DNA of 64,000 bases from Lachnospiraceae bacterium (GTDB taxonomy: Bacteria; Bacillota; Clostridia; Lachnospirales; Lachnospiraceae), in assembly GCA_017938315.1 (NCBI GenBank), contig JAGBBV010000013.1, positions 62,001 to 126,000 of the forward strand, in the 5' to 3' direction. Shown piece by piece: positions 26,769 through 35,007 of the stretch. The stretch's first letter is position 1. Each line of letters begins with the position of its first letter. The position numbers and the translations under genes were made by a program. A model generated the notes under the pieces. That model was not told where the DNA came from, did no database searches, and worked only from the letters and a program-made list of their open reading frames with translations.

Positions 26769-27869
26769 ATGAATAAGAAAAAGTGGATAAAAAATATCCC
26801 GTTACTTATAATAGAGATTATTGTTTTGGTTATTGCGATTGCCTTTTTATATATTACATTAAAAACAACAAATGAAGTGCAAAAAACTATAATTAACGAA
26901 GAAGATATTGTTGTAAACGAAGAAGTAAAGCAACAGGTAAAAGAAACAGAAGAAAAAGGTGTAGAAAATAAATACACAGGAATATATAATGTGGCGTTTT
27001 TTGGCGTGGATTCCAGGGATGGAACCCTTGGAAAGGGAAACCGCAGTGATACGATTATGATTTGCTCTGTAGATATGGATAAGCACGAGGTCAGATTAGT
27101 GTCCATATACAGGGATACCTATTTAAATGTAGGAAATGATTCATACCGTAAGTGTAATGTTGCCTATGCACTGGGCGGGCCCCAGCAGGCACTCAGTATG
27201 ATTAATATGAATACGGATATGTATATCACCGATTACGTGACTGTAGGCTTTGAAGGCGTTATGGAAGCGGTAGATGCACTGGGCGGCGTGGAAATAAATG
27301 TGACAGAAGCAGAAATCCCCCACTTAAACAATTATCAGATCAGTATGGTGGGAGAAAGCGAAGATAACGTTAACTTTACTGCCAAAGCAGGGGAGGATTA
27401 CATTCCGGTTACAGAGCCCGGACTTCAAACTTTGAATGGTCTTCAGGCTACGGCATACTGCAGAATCAGATATATAGGTAATGACTTTGCACGTACGGAA
27501 AGACAGAGAAATGTTCTGATTGCCATGCTGGAAAAGGCGAAAGTATCTTCTGTCGGTGAACTTACCGATGCCATGAACGCGGTGCTCCCACATGTGAGTA
27601 CATCGGTTGATATTGAAGATGTGGCATCTGTGCTTGGCATGGTTGGAGATTTCAAAGTGACTGTCAGCGAGGGATTTCCCTTTGACGGAATGCTGAATGG
27701 CGGAACCATTGGGTTAGAAGGCGCTTGTGTGGTTGCGACTTCCTTGGAAGATAATGTAGTGAAGTTGCATGAACTTTTGTTTGAGGATGAGGAATACGAG
27801 CCCACAAAAGAACTGAAGAGTTTTAGTGAAAAAATAATAGAAGATACACAGGATTATCTACAATACTGA
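26769..27869 (+). CDS. LytR-CpsA-Psr (LCP) family wall polymer transferase, 366 aa
   Basis: LCP enzymes move undecaprenyl-linked glycopolymers onto peptidoglycan at the outer face of the membrane. N-terminal basic stretch and one membrane anchor (residues 8-33), a charged linker, then the LCP domain with FFGVDSRD (about 78-85), RSDTIMICSV (catalytic-site Arg and Asp, about 93-102), VSIYRDTYL and the RIRYIGNDFARTERQRNVL signature (about 236-254). The start is ATG 26769; the longer frame from TTG 26712 adds residues that do not look like a membrane anchor. The C-terminal ~90 residues are less conserved. Terminator follows. Confidence 0.9.
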   Translation: MNKKKWIKNIPLLIIEIIVLVIAIAFLYITLKTTNEVQKTIINEEDIVVNEEVKQQVKETEEKGVENKYTGIYNVAFFGVDSRDGTLGKGNRSDTIMICSVDMDKHEVRLVSIYRDTYLNVGNDSYRKCNVAYALGGPQQALSMINMNTDMYITDYVTVGFEGVMEAVDALGGVEINVTEAEIPHLNNYQISMVGESEDNVNFTAKAGEDYIPVTEPGLQTLNGLQATAYCRIRYIGNDFARTERQRNVLIAMLEKAKVSSVGELTDAMNAVLPHVSTSVDIEDVASVLGMVGDFKVTVSEGFPFDGMLNGGTIGLEGACVVATSLEDNVVKLHELLFEDEEYEPTKELKSFSEKIIEDTQDYLQY

Positions 27870-27876
27870 TAAAATG

Positions 27877-27908
27877 AACAAAGCATCCAACCGATGCTTT
27901 GTTTTTTT
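27877..27908 (+). terminator. Rho-independent terminator of the LCP gene
   Basis: AACAAAGCATC, CAACC, GATGCTTTGTTTTTTT. It is also the left end of the large palindrome at 27877-28351. Confidence 0.85.
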
Positions 27909-28324
27909 CTACCCTCCTATTTTTTCATATTCGAAACAAAAGTATTTATAATCTTTCGTCAAATTTTTTAGAATATCCCTTTTTAATAAGCTACTGTCCG
28001 AAACAAACTGTCTGAGAAACCGATATTGCAACAGTGCTAACGCTATAAAACTTTTAAGAAAAATATAATCAGCACACTTTAAAAATGTGATTAACATCTC
28101 ATTCCAAAACTCGCTGACGCTCAAACATGTTGGAATGAGATGTACATAATTTAAAGTGTGCTGATTTATTTTTTACAAAAGTTTTATAAAGACGTTTAGC
28201 ACTTGTTGCAATAAACGGTTTCGAGTTCTTGTTTCGGACAGTTAATAGGCATTTAAAAAGGGATATTCAAAAAATTCCGAAAGATTATAACACTTTGTGA
28301 GAATATGAAAAATTTGGAGGCAGA

Positions 28325-28351
28325 AAAAAACAAGCACCGGATGGATGCTTG
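28325..28351 (-). terminator. Terminator for the tRNA-Trp strand
   Basis: Read on the reverse strand: CAAGCATCCATCCGGTGCTTG followed by seven T. The stem AAGCA/TGCTT is short but has a good T-tract; it is the mirror copy of the LCP terminator at the other end of the palindrome. Confidence 0.65.
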
Positions 28352-28373
28352 CACATTTTGGGTAAAAAAATAA

Positions 28374-28444
28374 CAGGGGCAGTAGGAATCGAACCCACAT
28401 CGACGGTTTTGGAGACCGCTGTTCTACCTTTGAACTATGCCCCT
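28374..28444 (-). tRNA. tRNA-Trp (CCA anticodon)
   Basis: On the reverse strand: acceptor AGGGGCA pairs with TGCCCCT, D arm GTTC/GAAC, anticodon stem GCGGT/ACCGT enclosing CTCCAAA (anticodon CCA), T arm GTGGG-TTCGATT-CCTAC, discriminator G. 71 nt; the 3' CCA is not encoded. It lies 49 bp after the lacI-type gene on the same strand. Confidence 0.95.
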
Positions 28445-28493
28445 ATTTCGTGGCTTTTTCAAACCACCGAAAGTTATTATATCTTATACACTG

Positions 28494-29492
28494 TTATCTG
28501 TCAACAACTTTTGCGGTAGAATTTCTGACAATCAGCTCGGGACGAAGAAGCAACCGTCCGATGGGAACACGGTTAATGAGTCCGTGAAGTGCCAGATACC
28601 CACACTTTCCTAAGTCAATACGGTCCTGTCTGACACTGGTTAATGAAGTGTCTCCTTCGGAGGAAGTAGGAAGGTCATCGAAGCCGATGACACTGATATC
28701 TTCGGGAACCTTAAGCCCCAGCTTATTACATTCTCTGATAACATCATATGCAATTAAGTCGTTTCCGCAAAGAATGGCAGTGGCACCGTTTTCAAGTAGT
28801 GCAGGGAGATGTTTTTTGGTATCAACATTAGTAAAACTGTCGTTAGTAACAAGCATGCGGTCCGCGGGCAGATTATTTGCACGAAGTCCGTCCCAATAAG
28901 CCTGTTCACGAAGTTCTGAAATCATGGAATCTTTATCACCATTTAAAAAAGCGATTTTTGTATGCCCTAAACCTACCAGATGCCTGATGGCAGCTTCAAT
29001 GCCCTCATAGTTATCTGTTCCAACATAGCAGGTATTGGGATTTTGAGGAATGTGATTATCTAATAGGGTGACAGGAATGGAGGATGTTTTTATCTGTTCC
29101 ATCCATGGATCATTTAAAGAAAGGCACAGGGCAAAAGCACCTGAATACCCATTTTTTAACATGAAATTCTCAAATTTTTCCCGGGTTTCGAAATTAATAT
29201 CCAGTGGATGGATATCAACATTCCAATTATCATGAAAGGCCGCCTGCTTAAAGCCGAGAACGATATCATAACCGAAGTTGTTATTAGATTCGTAGTCGAT
29301 GTGCGCAATTAAGATAGCAAGCTTTTTGTTATCTTCCCGTTTCATGCGCTTGGTTGAGTAGCCCATCGCTACGGCGGTATCTATAATTGTCTCACGTAAT
29401 TCATGACTGACGTCGCTGGCACCGTTAAGTCCTTTGGAAACTGTGCTAATGGAAATGCCTAGTTTCTCGGCAATGTCTTTAATAGTTGCCAA
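28494..29492 (-). CDS. LacI-family transcriptional regulator, 332 aa
   Basis: N-terminal LacI helix-turn-helix with hinge (TIKDIAEKLGISISTVSKGLNG, residues 3-24) followed by a periplasmic-binding-protein-like sugar domain (about 60-330; GFDDLPTSSEGDTSLTSVRQD is the usual effector region). Such repressors respond to sugars or nucleosides. There is no sugar-utilisation gene next to it, so its target is probably elsewhere; the glycosidases at 61-64 kb are too far to connect. Transcribed leftward, with tRNA-Trp downstream on the same strand and a promoter at 29532-29560. Confidence 0.9.
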   Translation of the reverse strand: MATIKDIAEKLGISISTVSKGLNGASDVSHELRETIIDTAVAMGYSTKRMKREDNKKLAILIAHIDYESNNNFGYDIVLGFKQAAFHDNWNVDIHPLDINFETREKFENFMLKNGYSGAFALCLSLNDPWMEQIKTSSIPVTLLDNHIPQNPNTCYVGTDNYEGIEAAIRHLVGLGHTKIAFLNGDKDSMISELREQAYWDGLRANNLPADRMLVTNDSFTNVDTKKHLPALLENGATAILCGNDLIAYDVIRECNKLGLKVPEDISVIGFDDLPTSSEGDTSLTSVRQDRIDLGKCGYLALHGLINRVPIGRLLLRPELIVRNSTAKVVDR

Positions 29493-29531
29493 TGTTATTC
29501 ACCTCATTGATAAAATTTACTTTATAACATA

Positions 29532-29560
29532 GTATAACTGACGAAATGACATTTTGGCAA
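29532..29560 (-). promoter_or_regulatory. Vegetative promoter of the lacI-type gene
   Basis: On the reverse strand: TTGCCA, 17 bp, TTATAC, ending 40 bp before the start codon. Confidence 0.6.
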
Positions 29561-29623
29561 CTGTAAATTGTGAAAAGTTATTACTATTTCATAATATAAT
29601 TTCAAGAGAAGTATAAACTTATA

Positions 29624-29669
29624 ACAAACAAGACCCCCTAGGGGTTAACACCTAGGGGGCCTTGTTTGT
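29624..29669. terminator. Strong palindromic hairpin, candidate bidirectional terminator
   Basis: ACAAACAAG, one mismatch, CCCCCTAGG, then GGTTAACACC and the mirror half ending CTTGTTTGT. The GC core is flanked by A-rich and T-rich halves, as in bidirectional terminators, yet it lies between two divergent promoters with no transcript ending there. See findings. Confidence 0.5.
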
Positions 29670-29742
29670 GTAAAAGGGGAATTCTTTCGGAATTGCTAAT
29701 AAATGAAGTTGACTTCCGTTAATCAACTTCTTTGTTATTATA

Positions 29743-29808
29743 TTGCTAAAAAAAGCGAAAATCTATAATTATATTGTCAAAAAATGCAACTATATTGCTC
29801 ACAAGCAA
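29743..29808. promoter_or_regulatory. Three dyad-like repeats upstream of the unknown-tetR operon
   Basis: TTGCT-N6-AGCGA (29743-29758), TTGTC-N6-TGCAA (29774-29789) and TTGCT-N4-AGCAA (29795-29808), each preceded by TATA, start 31 and 21 bp apart, close to three and two DNA turns. They probably bind a dimeric repressor, most simply the TetR encoded downstream. The 29493-29916 stretch holds these sites, a hairpin and two promoters but no gene. Confidence 0.5.
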
Positions 29809-29843
29809 AAAAACATACAAAGAATGTCGGGAAATGTTATTTT

Positions 29844-29872
29844 TTGGTGTGTACATTTCCGTTTTTTATGGT
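29844..29872 (+). promoter_or_regulatory. Promoter for the unknown-tetR operon
   Basis: TTGGTG (29844-29849), 17 bp, TATGGT (29867-29872), 45 bp before ATG 29917. The -10 is weak, as expected for a regulated promoter. Confidence 0.45.
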
Positions 29873-29916
29873 AAGATTAATTTAATAGCAAAATTATATT
29901 GGGAAGGGGCAACGTT

Positions 29917-30384
29917 ATGGCAATTGAAAATGAAAATTTGTACAGACAGGAACGTATTCGTAAATATCGTGAAATATTTGAACCGCTTTTCCGTTATATA
30001 CCTTGGCTTACTGAGAAGCAGGGGATAAATACCTCTTATCAATATCAGGATGCTGAAATGGCAGAAAATACCATGCCGATTAAGGTGTATGATTCTACTT
30101 TGCTTGCATTTGTAAAAGAGATGCAGGCTACAGAGTTAATGACACGCAATTACATTTACGCATTTTCCAGATGCCGGCTTAAGACTGTTCAGGATGAACT
30201 TGCATGGATTGACCGGTCAGAACTTGAAAACATAGAAGATATATTTGATATTATGGCTAAATATGTATTGGGTGGCATGACAAAAGGACTTCTTTGGACA
30301 CAGGCAGTGGAAGATGGGGTTTTCTTAAAAGCCCTTCTTAGAATTAAAGAGTTATTGTATGTTTGGGACGGACCGCTGGCATAA
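29917..30384 (+). CDS. Hypothetical helical protein paired with a TetR regulator, 155 aa
   Basis: ATG 29917 follows GGAAGGGGC; the longer frame from 29899 uses part of this site as codons. The protein is soluble and mostly helical, starting MAIENENLYRQERIRKYREIF, with no recognisable motif. It is 50 bp upstream of tetR. The pairing may mean it is the product controlled by the regulator or a co-regulator; I do not recognise a family, and no transporter or drug pump is beside it. Confidence 0.78.
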   Translation: MAIENENLYRQERIRKYREIFEPLFRYIPWLTEKQGINTSYQYQDAEMAENTMPIKVYDSTLLAFVKEMQATELMTRNYIYAFSRCRLKTVQDELAWIDRSELENIEDIFDIMAKYVLGGMTKGLLWTQAVEDGVFLKALLRIKELLYVWDGPLA

Positions 30385-30434
30385 ACAGATAAAGCTGTAA
30401 GGGAAGCGGTCATGATATAGAGGTTTTTGGTTAT

Positions 30435-31019
30435 ATGAGTGATAAATCGGTACAGAAGAAAAAATATATTTTAGAAACAGCCAGAACTGTTTTTATGGAA
30501 AAGGGATTTAAAGATGTGACCATGAAAGATATTGTAGATGCCTGCAATATCAGCCGTGGAGGCTTATATCTATATTTTTCCTCAACCAAAGAAATTTTTC
30601 TGGAAGTATTACAGATGGAGCAGTTGGAAGCAGACGATGTTTTTGAAAAGAATATTCCGAAACAGGCAAGTCCGGCAGATATTCTCGCCCTTTTCCTGAA
30701 AGAGCAAAAAAGAGAACTTTTAAGTAAAAAACCCGGTCTTACAAAAGCCTCTTATGAGTTCTTTTTTGAAAACCGTGAAGGTGGCAAAAATAACTTTATG
30801 AAAAAACAGTTTGATTCTGCAGTGCTCGTTATCCAAAAACTCATTGAAGCCGGTGTGGATAGCGGCGAGTTTTACTGTGAGGATGCGAAGAGTGCAGCGA
30901 GCAATATTATGTATGTGCTGGAAGGTTTAAAAATTGCTGCACAGACAAGAGGGATTTCAGAAGCAGCAGTAGACCGTGAAATTTTATATGTAATGCAAGG
31001 ATTAATTATAGAAGAATAA
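30435..31019 (+). CDS. TetR/AcrR-family transcriptional regulator, 194 aa
   Basis: Residues 10-55 are a TetR DNA-binding domain: KKYILETARTVFMEKGFKD, VTMKDIVDACNISRGGLYLYFSS. The rest is the helical ligand and dimer domain, without known ligand residues that I can identify. Lies downstream of a small unknown gene in what looks like one operon; terminator after it. It is a candidate to bind the TTGC...GCAA repeats upstream of the operon. Confidence 0.88.
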   Translation: MSDKSVQKKKYILETARTVFMEKGFKDVTMKDIVDACNISRGGLYLYFSSTKEIFLEVLQMEQLEADDVFEKNIPKQASPADILALFLKEQKRELLSKKPGLTKASYEFFFENREGGKNNFMKKQFDSAVLVIQKLIEAGVDSGEFYCEDAKSAASNIMYVLEGLKIAAQTRGISEAAVDREILYVMQGLIIEE

Positions 31020-31040
31020 GAGTATATGAGCAGTTAATAA

Positions 31041-31090
31041 AGAACTTTTGCAAAATGGATGAAACTCTACAGTGCAGAAGTTCTTTTTTT
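31041..31090 (+). terminator. Terminator after tetR
   Basis: AGAACTTTTGC and GCAGAAGTTCT form an 11-bp stem with one wobble and a 21-base loop, followed by seven T. Confidence 0.75.
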
Positions 31091-31104
31091 GTGCGAAGTA
31101 TGCA

Positions 31105-31132
31105 TTGCAAAATAATGGAGATTCAGTATAAT
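31105..31132 (+). promoter_or_regulatory. Promoter for purL
   Basis: TTGCAA (31105-31110), 16 bp, TATAAT (31127-31132), 58 bp before purL. No purine riboswitch or PurR box is seen in this short region. Confidence 0.6.
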
Positions 31133-31190
31133 AAAAGTAGTGTGTTTTTTTATATTTAAATAATTTTAACGGAGGATGATTAAATTCACC

Positions 31191-34100
31191 ATGGGAAACG
31201 TAAGACGTATCTATGTAGAAAAGAAGGCACCTTTTGCAGTAAAGGCTAAAGAACTGCAGGAAGAAATCGGAAGTTATCTGGGAATTACAGGCGTAAAGGA
31301 AGTAAGGGAATTTATCCGCTATGATGTGGAAAATATTTCTGATGAGACCTTTGAAAAAGCTTGTAGGACTGTGTTCTCAGAGCCCCCGGTAGATATTCTT
31401 TACCGCGAAGAGATTAGTGTACCCGAAAACGGAAAAGTTTTCAGTGTGGAATACTTGCCCGGACAGTTTGATCAGAGAGCGGATTCGGCGGTTCAGTGTG
31501 TACAGTTTTTGAAGGAAGATGAGAATCCCATTATTAAGACTGCTGTGACTTATCTGATTATCGGTGACGTTTCTGATGAGGAATTTGATAAAATAAAAGC
31601 TTATTGCATTAACCCTGTAGATTCCAGGGAAACAGATATGGCAGTGCCCGATACACTGGTGACAGAGTATGATGACCCGGCAGATGTAATTGTCTTTGAT
31701 GGTTTTAAAGATCTTTCAGAGGAAGCACTCAGGGAATTATATGATTCTTTAGGTCTTGCAATGACGTTTAAGGACTTCTTACATATTCAAAATTATTTTG
31801 CGGGTGAGGAACATAGAGATCCCACCATGACAGAAATCAGAGTGCTTGATACTTATTGGTCAGACCATTGCCGTCATACCACGTTCTCCACAGAACTTAA
31901 AAATATTGAATTTGAAGAGGGATACTATAAAGCACCTCTTGAAACAACTTACGCCAGCTATTTAGACACCAGAGAGGAAATTTTTGCAGGTAGATCTGAT
32001 AAGTTTGTATGCCTCATGGATTTAGCGCTTATGGCGATGCGTAAATTAAAGAAAGACGGCAAATTGCAGGATATGGAAGAGTCTGATGAAATTAATGCCT
32101 GTTCTGTTGTTGTGCCTGTAGAAATTGACTACGGCGATGGTGTGGAAACAGAAGAGTGGTTAGTATTCTTTAAAAACGAAACACATAACCATCCTACAGA
32201 AATTGAACCTTTTGGTGGTGCAGCTACCTGTCTTGGAGGAGCAATCCGTGATCCCCTTTCAGGAAGAGGCTATGTATATCAGGCAATGCGTGTGACCGGT
32301 GCAGCAGATCCTACGGTTCCCGTTTCCGAGACCTTAAAAGGAAAATTATCCCAGAAAAAATTGGTTAGAGGTGCAGCCAGCGGTTACTCTTCCTATGGTA
32401 ATCAGATTGGTCTTGCAACCGGATATGTAAAAGAAATTTATCATCCTGATTACGTGGCTAAGAGAATGGAAATCGGTGCAGTTATGGGGGCAGCTCCCAG
32501 AAAGAACGTGATCCGTGAAAACTCCGATCCCGATGATATTATTATTCTTCTTGGCGGAAGAACCGGACGTGACGGTTGTGGTGGTGCAACAGGTTCTTCT
32601 AAGGTGCATACAGAAAGTTCTATTGAAACTTGCGGTGCAGAAGTACAGAAGGGTAATGCTCCAACAGAACGTAAGATTCAGAGACTTTTCAGAAGAGGAG
32701 AAGTCAGCAAAATTATTAAGAAATGTAACGACTTCGGTGCCGGCGGTGTATCCGTTGCTATCGGTGAACTTGCAGATGGTCTTGTAGTAGACCTTGATAA
32801 GGTGCCTAAGAAGTATGCAGGTCTTGACGGAACAGAACTTGCCATTTCCGAATCACAGGAAAGAATGGCAGTTGTAGTAGACGCAAAGGATGTAGATACA
32901 TTCCTTGGCTATGCGGCAGAGGAAAACTTAGAAGCAATTCCTGTTGCAGTTGTTACAAAAGAGCCCAGATTGGTTCTGAAATGGAGAGGTAAGGAAATTG
33001 TTAATATTGCCAGAGCCTTCCTTGATACCAATGGTGCCCATCAGGAAACAAATGTAGTAGTGAACATTCCTTCTAAGGAAGATAATTATTTAAAGAAAAT
33101 TTCCATTCCTGCAGTGGCACAGGCACTTGATAAGGAAGATGTAAAGGATGCATTTGTTAAGACCTTAAATGACTTAAATGTATGTTCACAAAAAGGTCTT
33201 GTAGAAATGTTTGACTCTTCCATCGGAGCAGCAAGTGTACTCATGCCTTACGGTGGTAAATATCAGCTTACAGAAACACAGACTATGGTAGCGAAGCTTC
33301 CTTCCCTCAAGGGTAAGACAGATACCGTTACTATGATGAGTTATGGATTTGATCCTTATTTATCTGCATGGAGTCCTTATCATGGAGCAGTCTATGCAGT
33401 AACAGAGTCTATGGCGAAAGTAGTGGCAACAGGTGGTGATTTTAGCAAAATCCGATTTACATTCCAGGAGTATTTCCGCAGAATGACATCTGACCCGACC
33501 CGTTGGAGTCAGCCTTTTGCAGCACTTCTTGGTGCATATGATGCACAGATAGGATATGGACTCCCGTCCATCGGTGGCAAGGATAGTATGTCCGGTACCT
33601 TCAATGATATTGATGTGCCGCCCACATTGGTATCTTTTGCAGTAGACGTAGCTAAGAATCAGGATATCATCACACCGGAATTAAAAGAAGCAGGTAATAC
33701 GTTGGTTCAGTTCTGGTTTGATAAGGATGAATATGACATCCCCGTTTATGAACATGTTATGCAGACCTATAGCTTTATCACGCAGCTTATGCGTGCAGGC
33801 AAGGTGAAATCTGCTTATGCACTTGATGCGAAAGGTCTTGTGGCAGGCATCAGCAAGATGGCGTTCGGCAATAAGCTGGGTGTTTTTTACGGTGAAGAAT
33901 TAAAGCCGTCTGATTTGTTTGAAAACTGTTTAGGAGATATTGTTCTTGAAATGAGCAGTGCAGATGCAGCCGCCCTTGACGCAGAAGAGTTCAATTACAG
34001 AGTAGTGGGTAAGGTGACTGCAGATGCAGCATTTACTTATGGCGATGTTGTGATTTCTATGGATGAGGCTTTAAATGCTTGGACTTCCAAATTAGAGAAG

Positions 34101-34991
34101 GTATTCCCTACTAAGGCAGAAAAGGGCATGCAGGAAGTAGCATCTGATGTTTATAAAGCTGACAGCATTTATGTATGTAAAAATAAGGTGGCAAAGCCTA
34201 CCGTATTTATTCCGGTATTCCCAGGAACAAACTGTGAATATGATTCAACCAAAGCCTTTGAAAAAGCAGGTGCAAAGGTAATTACCAGAGTATTTAAGAA
34301 TCTTACGGCAGAAGACATCAGATCTTCCGTGGAAGCTTTTGAAAAGGATATTGCGCAGGCACAGATTATTATGTTCCCCGGCGGTTTCTCAGCAGGTGAT
34401 GAACCGGACGGAAGTGCAAAATTCTTTGCGACTGCTTTCCAGAATGAAAAGATGAAAGAAGCAGTTATGAAGCTCCTAAATGAAAGAGACGGTCTTGCTC
34501 TTGGTATCTGTAACGGCTTCCAGGCACTGATTAAACTTGGGCTTGTTCCTTACGGAGAAATTACCGGACAGAAGGAAGATTCACCGACCCTTACATTCAA
34601 TACAATTAACCGCCATATTTCAAAGATGGTTTATACAAAGGTGGTGACAGATAAGTCTCCTTGGCTTAGGGAAGCAGCGCTTGGCGGCGTCTATGCAACA
34701 CCTGCATCCCACGGAGAGGGTAGATTTGTTGCACCGAAGGAATGGATTGATAAATTATTTGTAAACGGTCAGGTGGCGACACAGTACTGCGATATAAACG
34801 GAAATGTTTCCATGGACGAGGAATGGAACATTAACGGTTCTTATGCAGCCATTGAAGGTATTACATCTCCGGATGGAAGATGCCTTGGTAAGATGGCACA
34901 CGTAGAACGTATCGGAAACGGTGTTGCAATGAACATTTACGGAGAACAGGATCTGAAGATCTTTGAATCCGGTGTGGCATATTTTAAATAA
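31191..34991 (+). CDS. purL: Phosphoribosylformylglycinamidine synthase, single-chain type
   Basis: ATP- and glutamine-dependent conversion of FGAR to FGAM. The 1,266-residue chain has the large form's N-terminal PurS-like part, two AIRS-like halves (TYWSDHCRHTTFSTEL with active-site His near 225; NETHNHPTEIEPFGGAATCLGG) and a C-terminal class I glutaminase with Cys in ALGICNGFQAL and His in ASHGEGRF. ATG 31191 gives the family's typical MGNVRRIYVEKK beginning, although GGAGG (31171-31175) is 15 bases away; ATG 31176, directly after it, is the alternative. It stands alone, 10 kb from purEMND. PurS and PurQ as separate genes are not needed for this type. Confidence 0.93.
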   Translation: MGNVRRIYVEKKAPFAVKAKELQEEIGSYLGITGVKEVREFIRYDVENISDETFEKACRTVFSEPPVDILYREEISVPENGKVFSVEYLPGQFDQRADSAVQCVQFLKEDENPIIKTAVTYLIIGDVSDEEFDKIKAYCINPVDSRETDMAVPDTLVTEYDDPADVIVFDGFKDLSEEALRELYDSLGLAMTFKDFLHIQNYFAGEEHRDPTMTEIRVLDTYWSDHCRHTTFSTELKNIEFEEGYYKAPLETTYASYLDTREEIFAGRSDKFVCLMDLALMAMRKLKKDGKLQDMEESDEINACSVVVPVEIDYGDGVETEEWLVFFKNETHNHPTEIEPFGGAATCLGGAIRDPLSGRGYVYQAMRVTGAADPTVPVSETLKGKLSQKKLVRGAASGYSSYGNQIGLATGYVKEIYHPDYVAKRMEIGAVMGAAPRKNVIRENSDPDDIIILLGGRTGRDGCGGATGSSKVHTESSIETCGAEVQKGNAPTERKIQRLFRRGEVSKIIKKCNDFGAGGVSVAIGELADGLVVDLDKVPKKYAGLDGTELAISESQERMAVVVDAKDVDTFLGYAAEENLEAIPVAVVTKEPRLVLKWRGKEIVNIARAFLDTNGAHQETNVVVNIPSKEDNYLKKISIPAVAQALDKEDVKDAFVKTLNDLNVCSQKGLVEMFDSSIGAASVLMPYGGKYQLTETQTMVAKLPSLKGKTDTVTMMSYGFDPYLSAWSPYHGAVYAVTESMAKVVATGGDFSKIRFTFQEYFRRMTSDPTRWSQPFAALLGAYDAQIGYGLPSIGGKDSMSGTFNDIDVPPTLVSFAVDVAKNQDIITPELKEAGNTLVQFWFDKDEYDIPVYEHVMQTYSFITQLMRAGKVKSAYALDAKGLVAGISKMAFGNKLGVFYGEELKPSDLFENCLGDIVLEMSSADAAALDAEEFNYRVVGKVTADAAFTYGDVVISMDEALNAWTSKLEKVFPTKAEKGMQEVASDVYKADSIYVCKNKVAKPTVFIPVFPGTNCEYDSTKAFEKAGAKVITRVFKNLTAEDIRSSVEAFEKDIAQAQIIMFPGGFSAGDEPDGSAKFFATAFQNEKMKEAVMKLLNERDGLALGICNGFQALIKLGLVPYGEITGQKEDSPTLTFNTINRHISKMVYTKVVTDKSPWLREAALGGVYATPASHGEGRFVAPKEWIDKLFVNGQVATQYCDINGNVSMDEEWNINGSYAAIEGITSPDGRCLGKMAHVERIGNGVAMNIYGEQDLKIFESGVAYFK

Positions 34992-35007
34992 TTACAGGAT
35001 TGGTGTA

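Larger units (their letters stand above)
27877..28351. repeat. ~475 bp imperfect palindrome between convergent genes
   Basis: The left arm (27877-28103) and the reverse complement of the right arm (about 28125-28351) align almost end to end by eye, with an estimated 75-80% identity and a short loop around 28104-28125. Matching blocks include CATCTCATTCCAA, AATCAGCACACTTTAAA, TATTGCAACA, ACTGTCCGAAACAA, GAATATCCCTTTTTAA and TTTTTCATATTC. Inside the outer terminators, the ends 27913-27932 and 28301-28320 are near-perfect 20-bp inverted repeats beginning CCTCC. The outermost segments are oppositely oriented terminators serving the LCP gene and the tRNA-Trp/lacI strand. The left arm carries a weak reverse-strand reading frame and the right arm a broken relative of it, so the palindrome could be an inverted duplication or a fold-back mobile element. 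No transposase is present. Confidence 0.8.

Noticed and set aside
27909-28124. Reverse-strand reading frame of 71 codons as a gene
   Set aside because: Starts only with TTG, lies inside the palindrome arm, and its mirror copy is broken by a stop. Kept as a finding, not as a CDS.
29774-30028. 84-codon forward frame before the 155-aa gene
   Set aside because: Overlaps the operators and the real gene in another frame; no ribosome binding site and no protein-like pattern.
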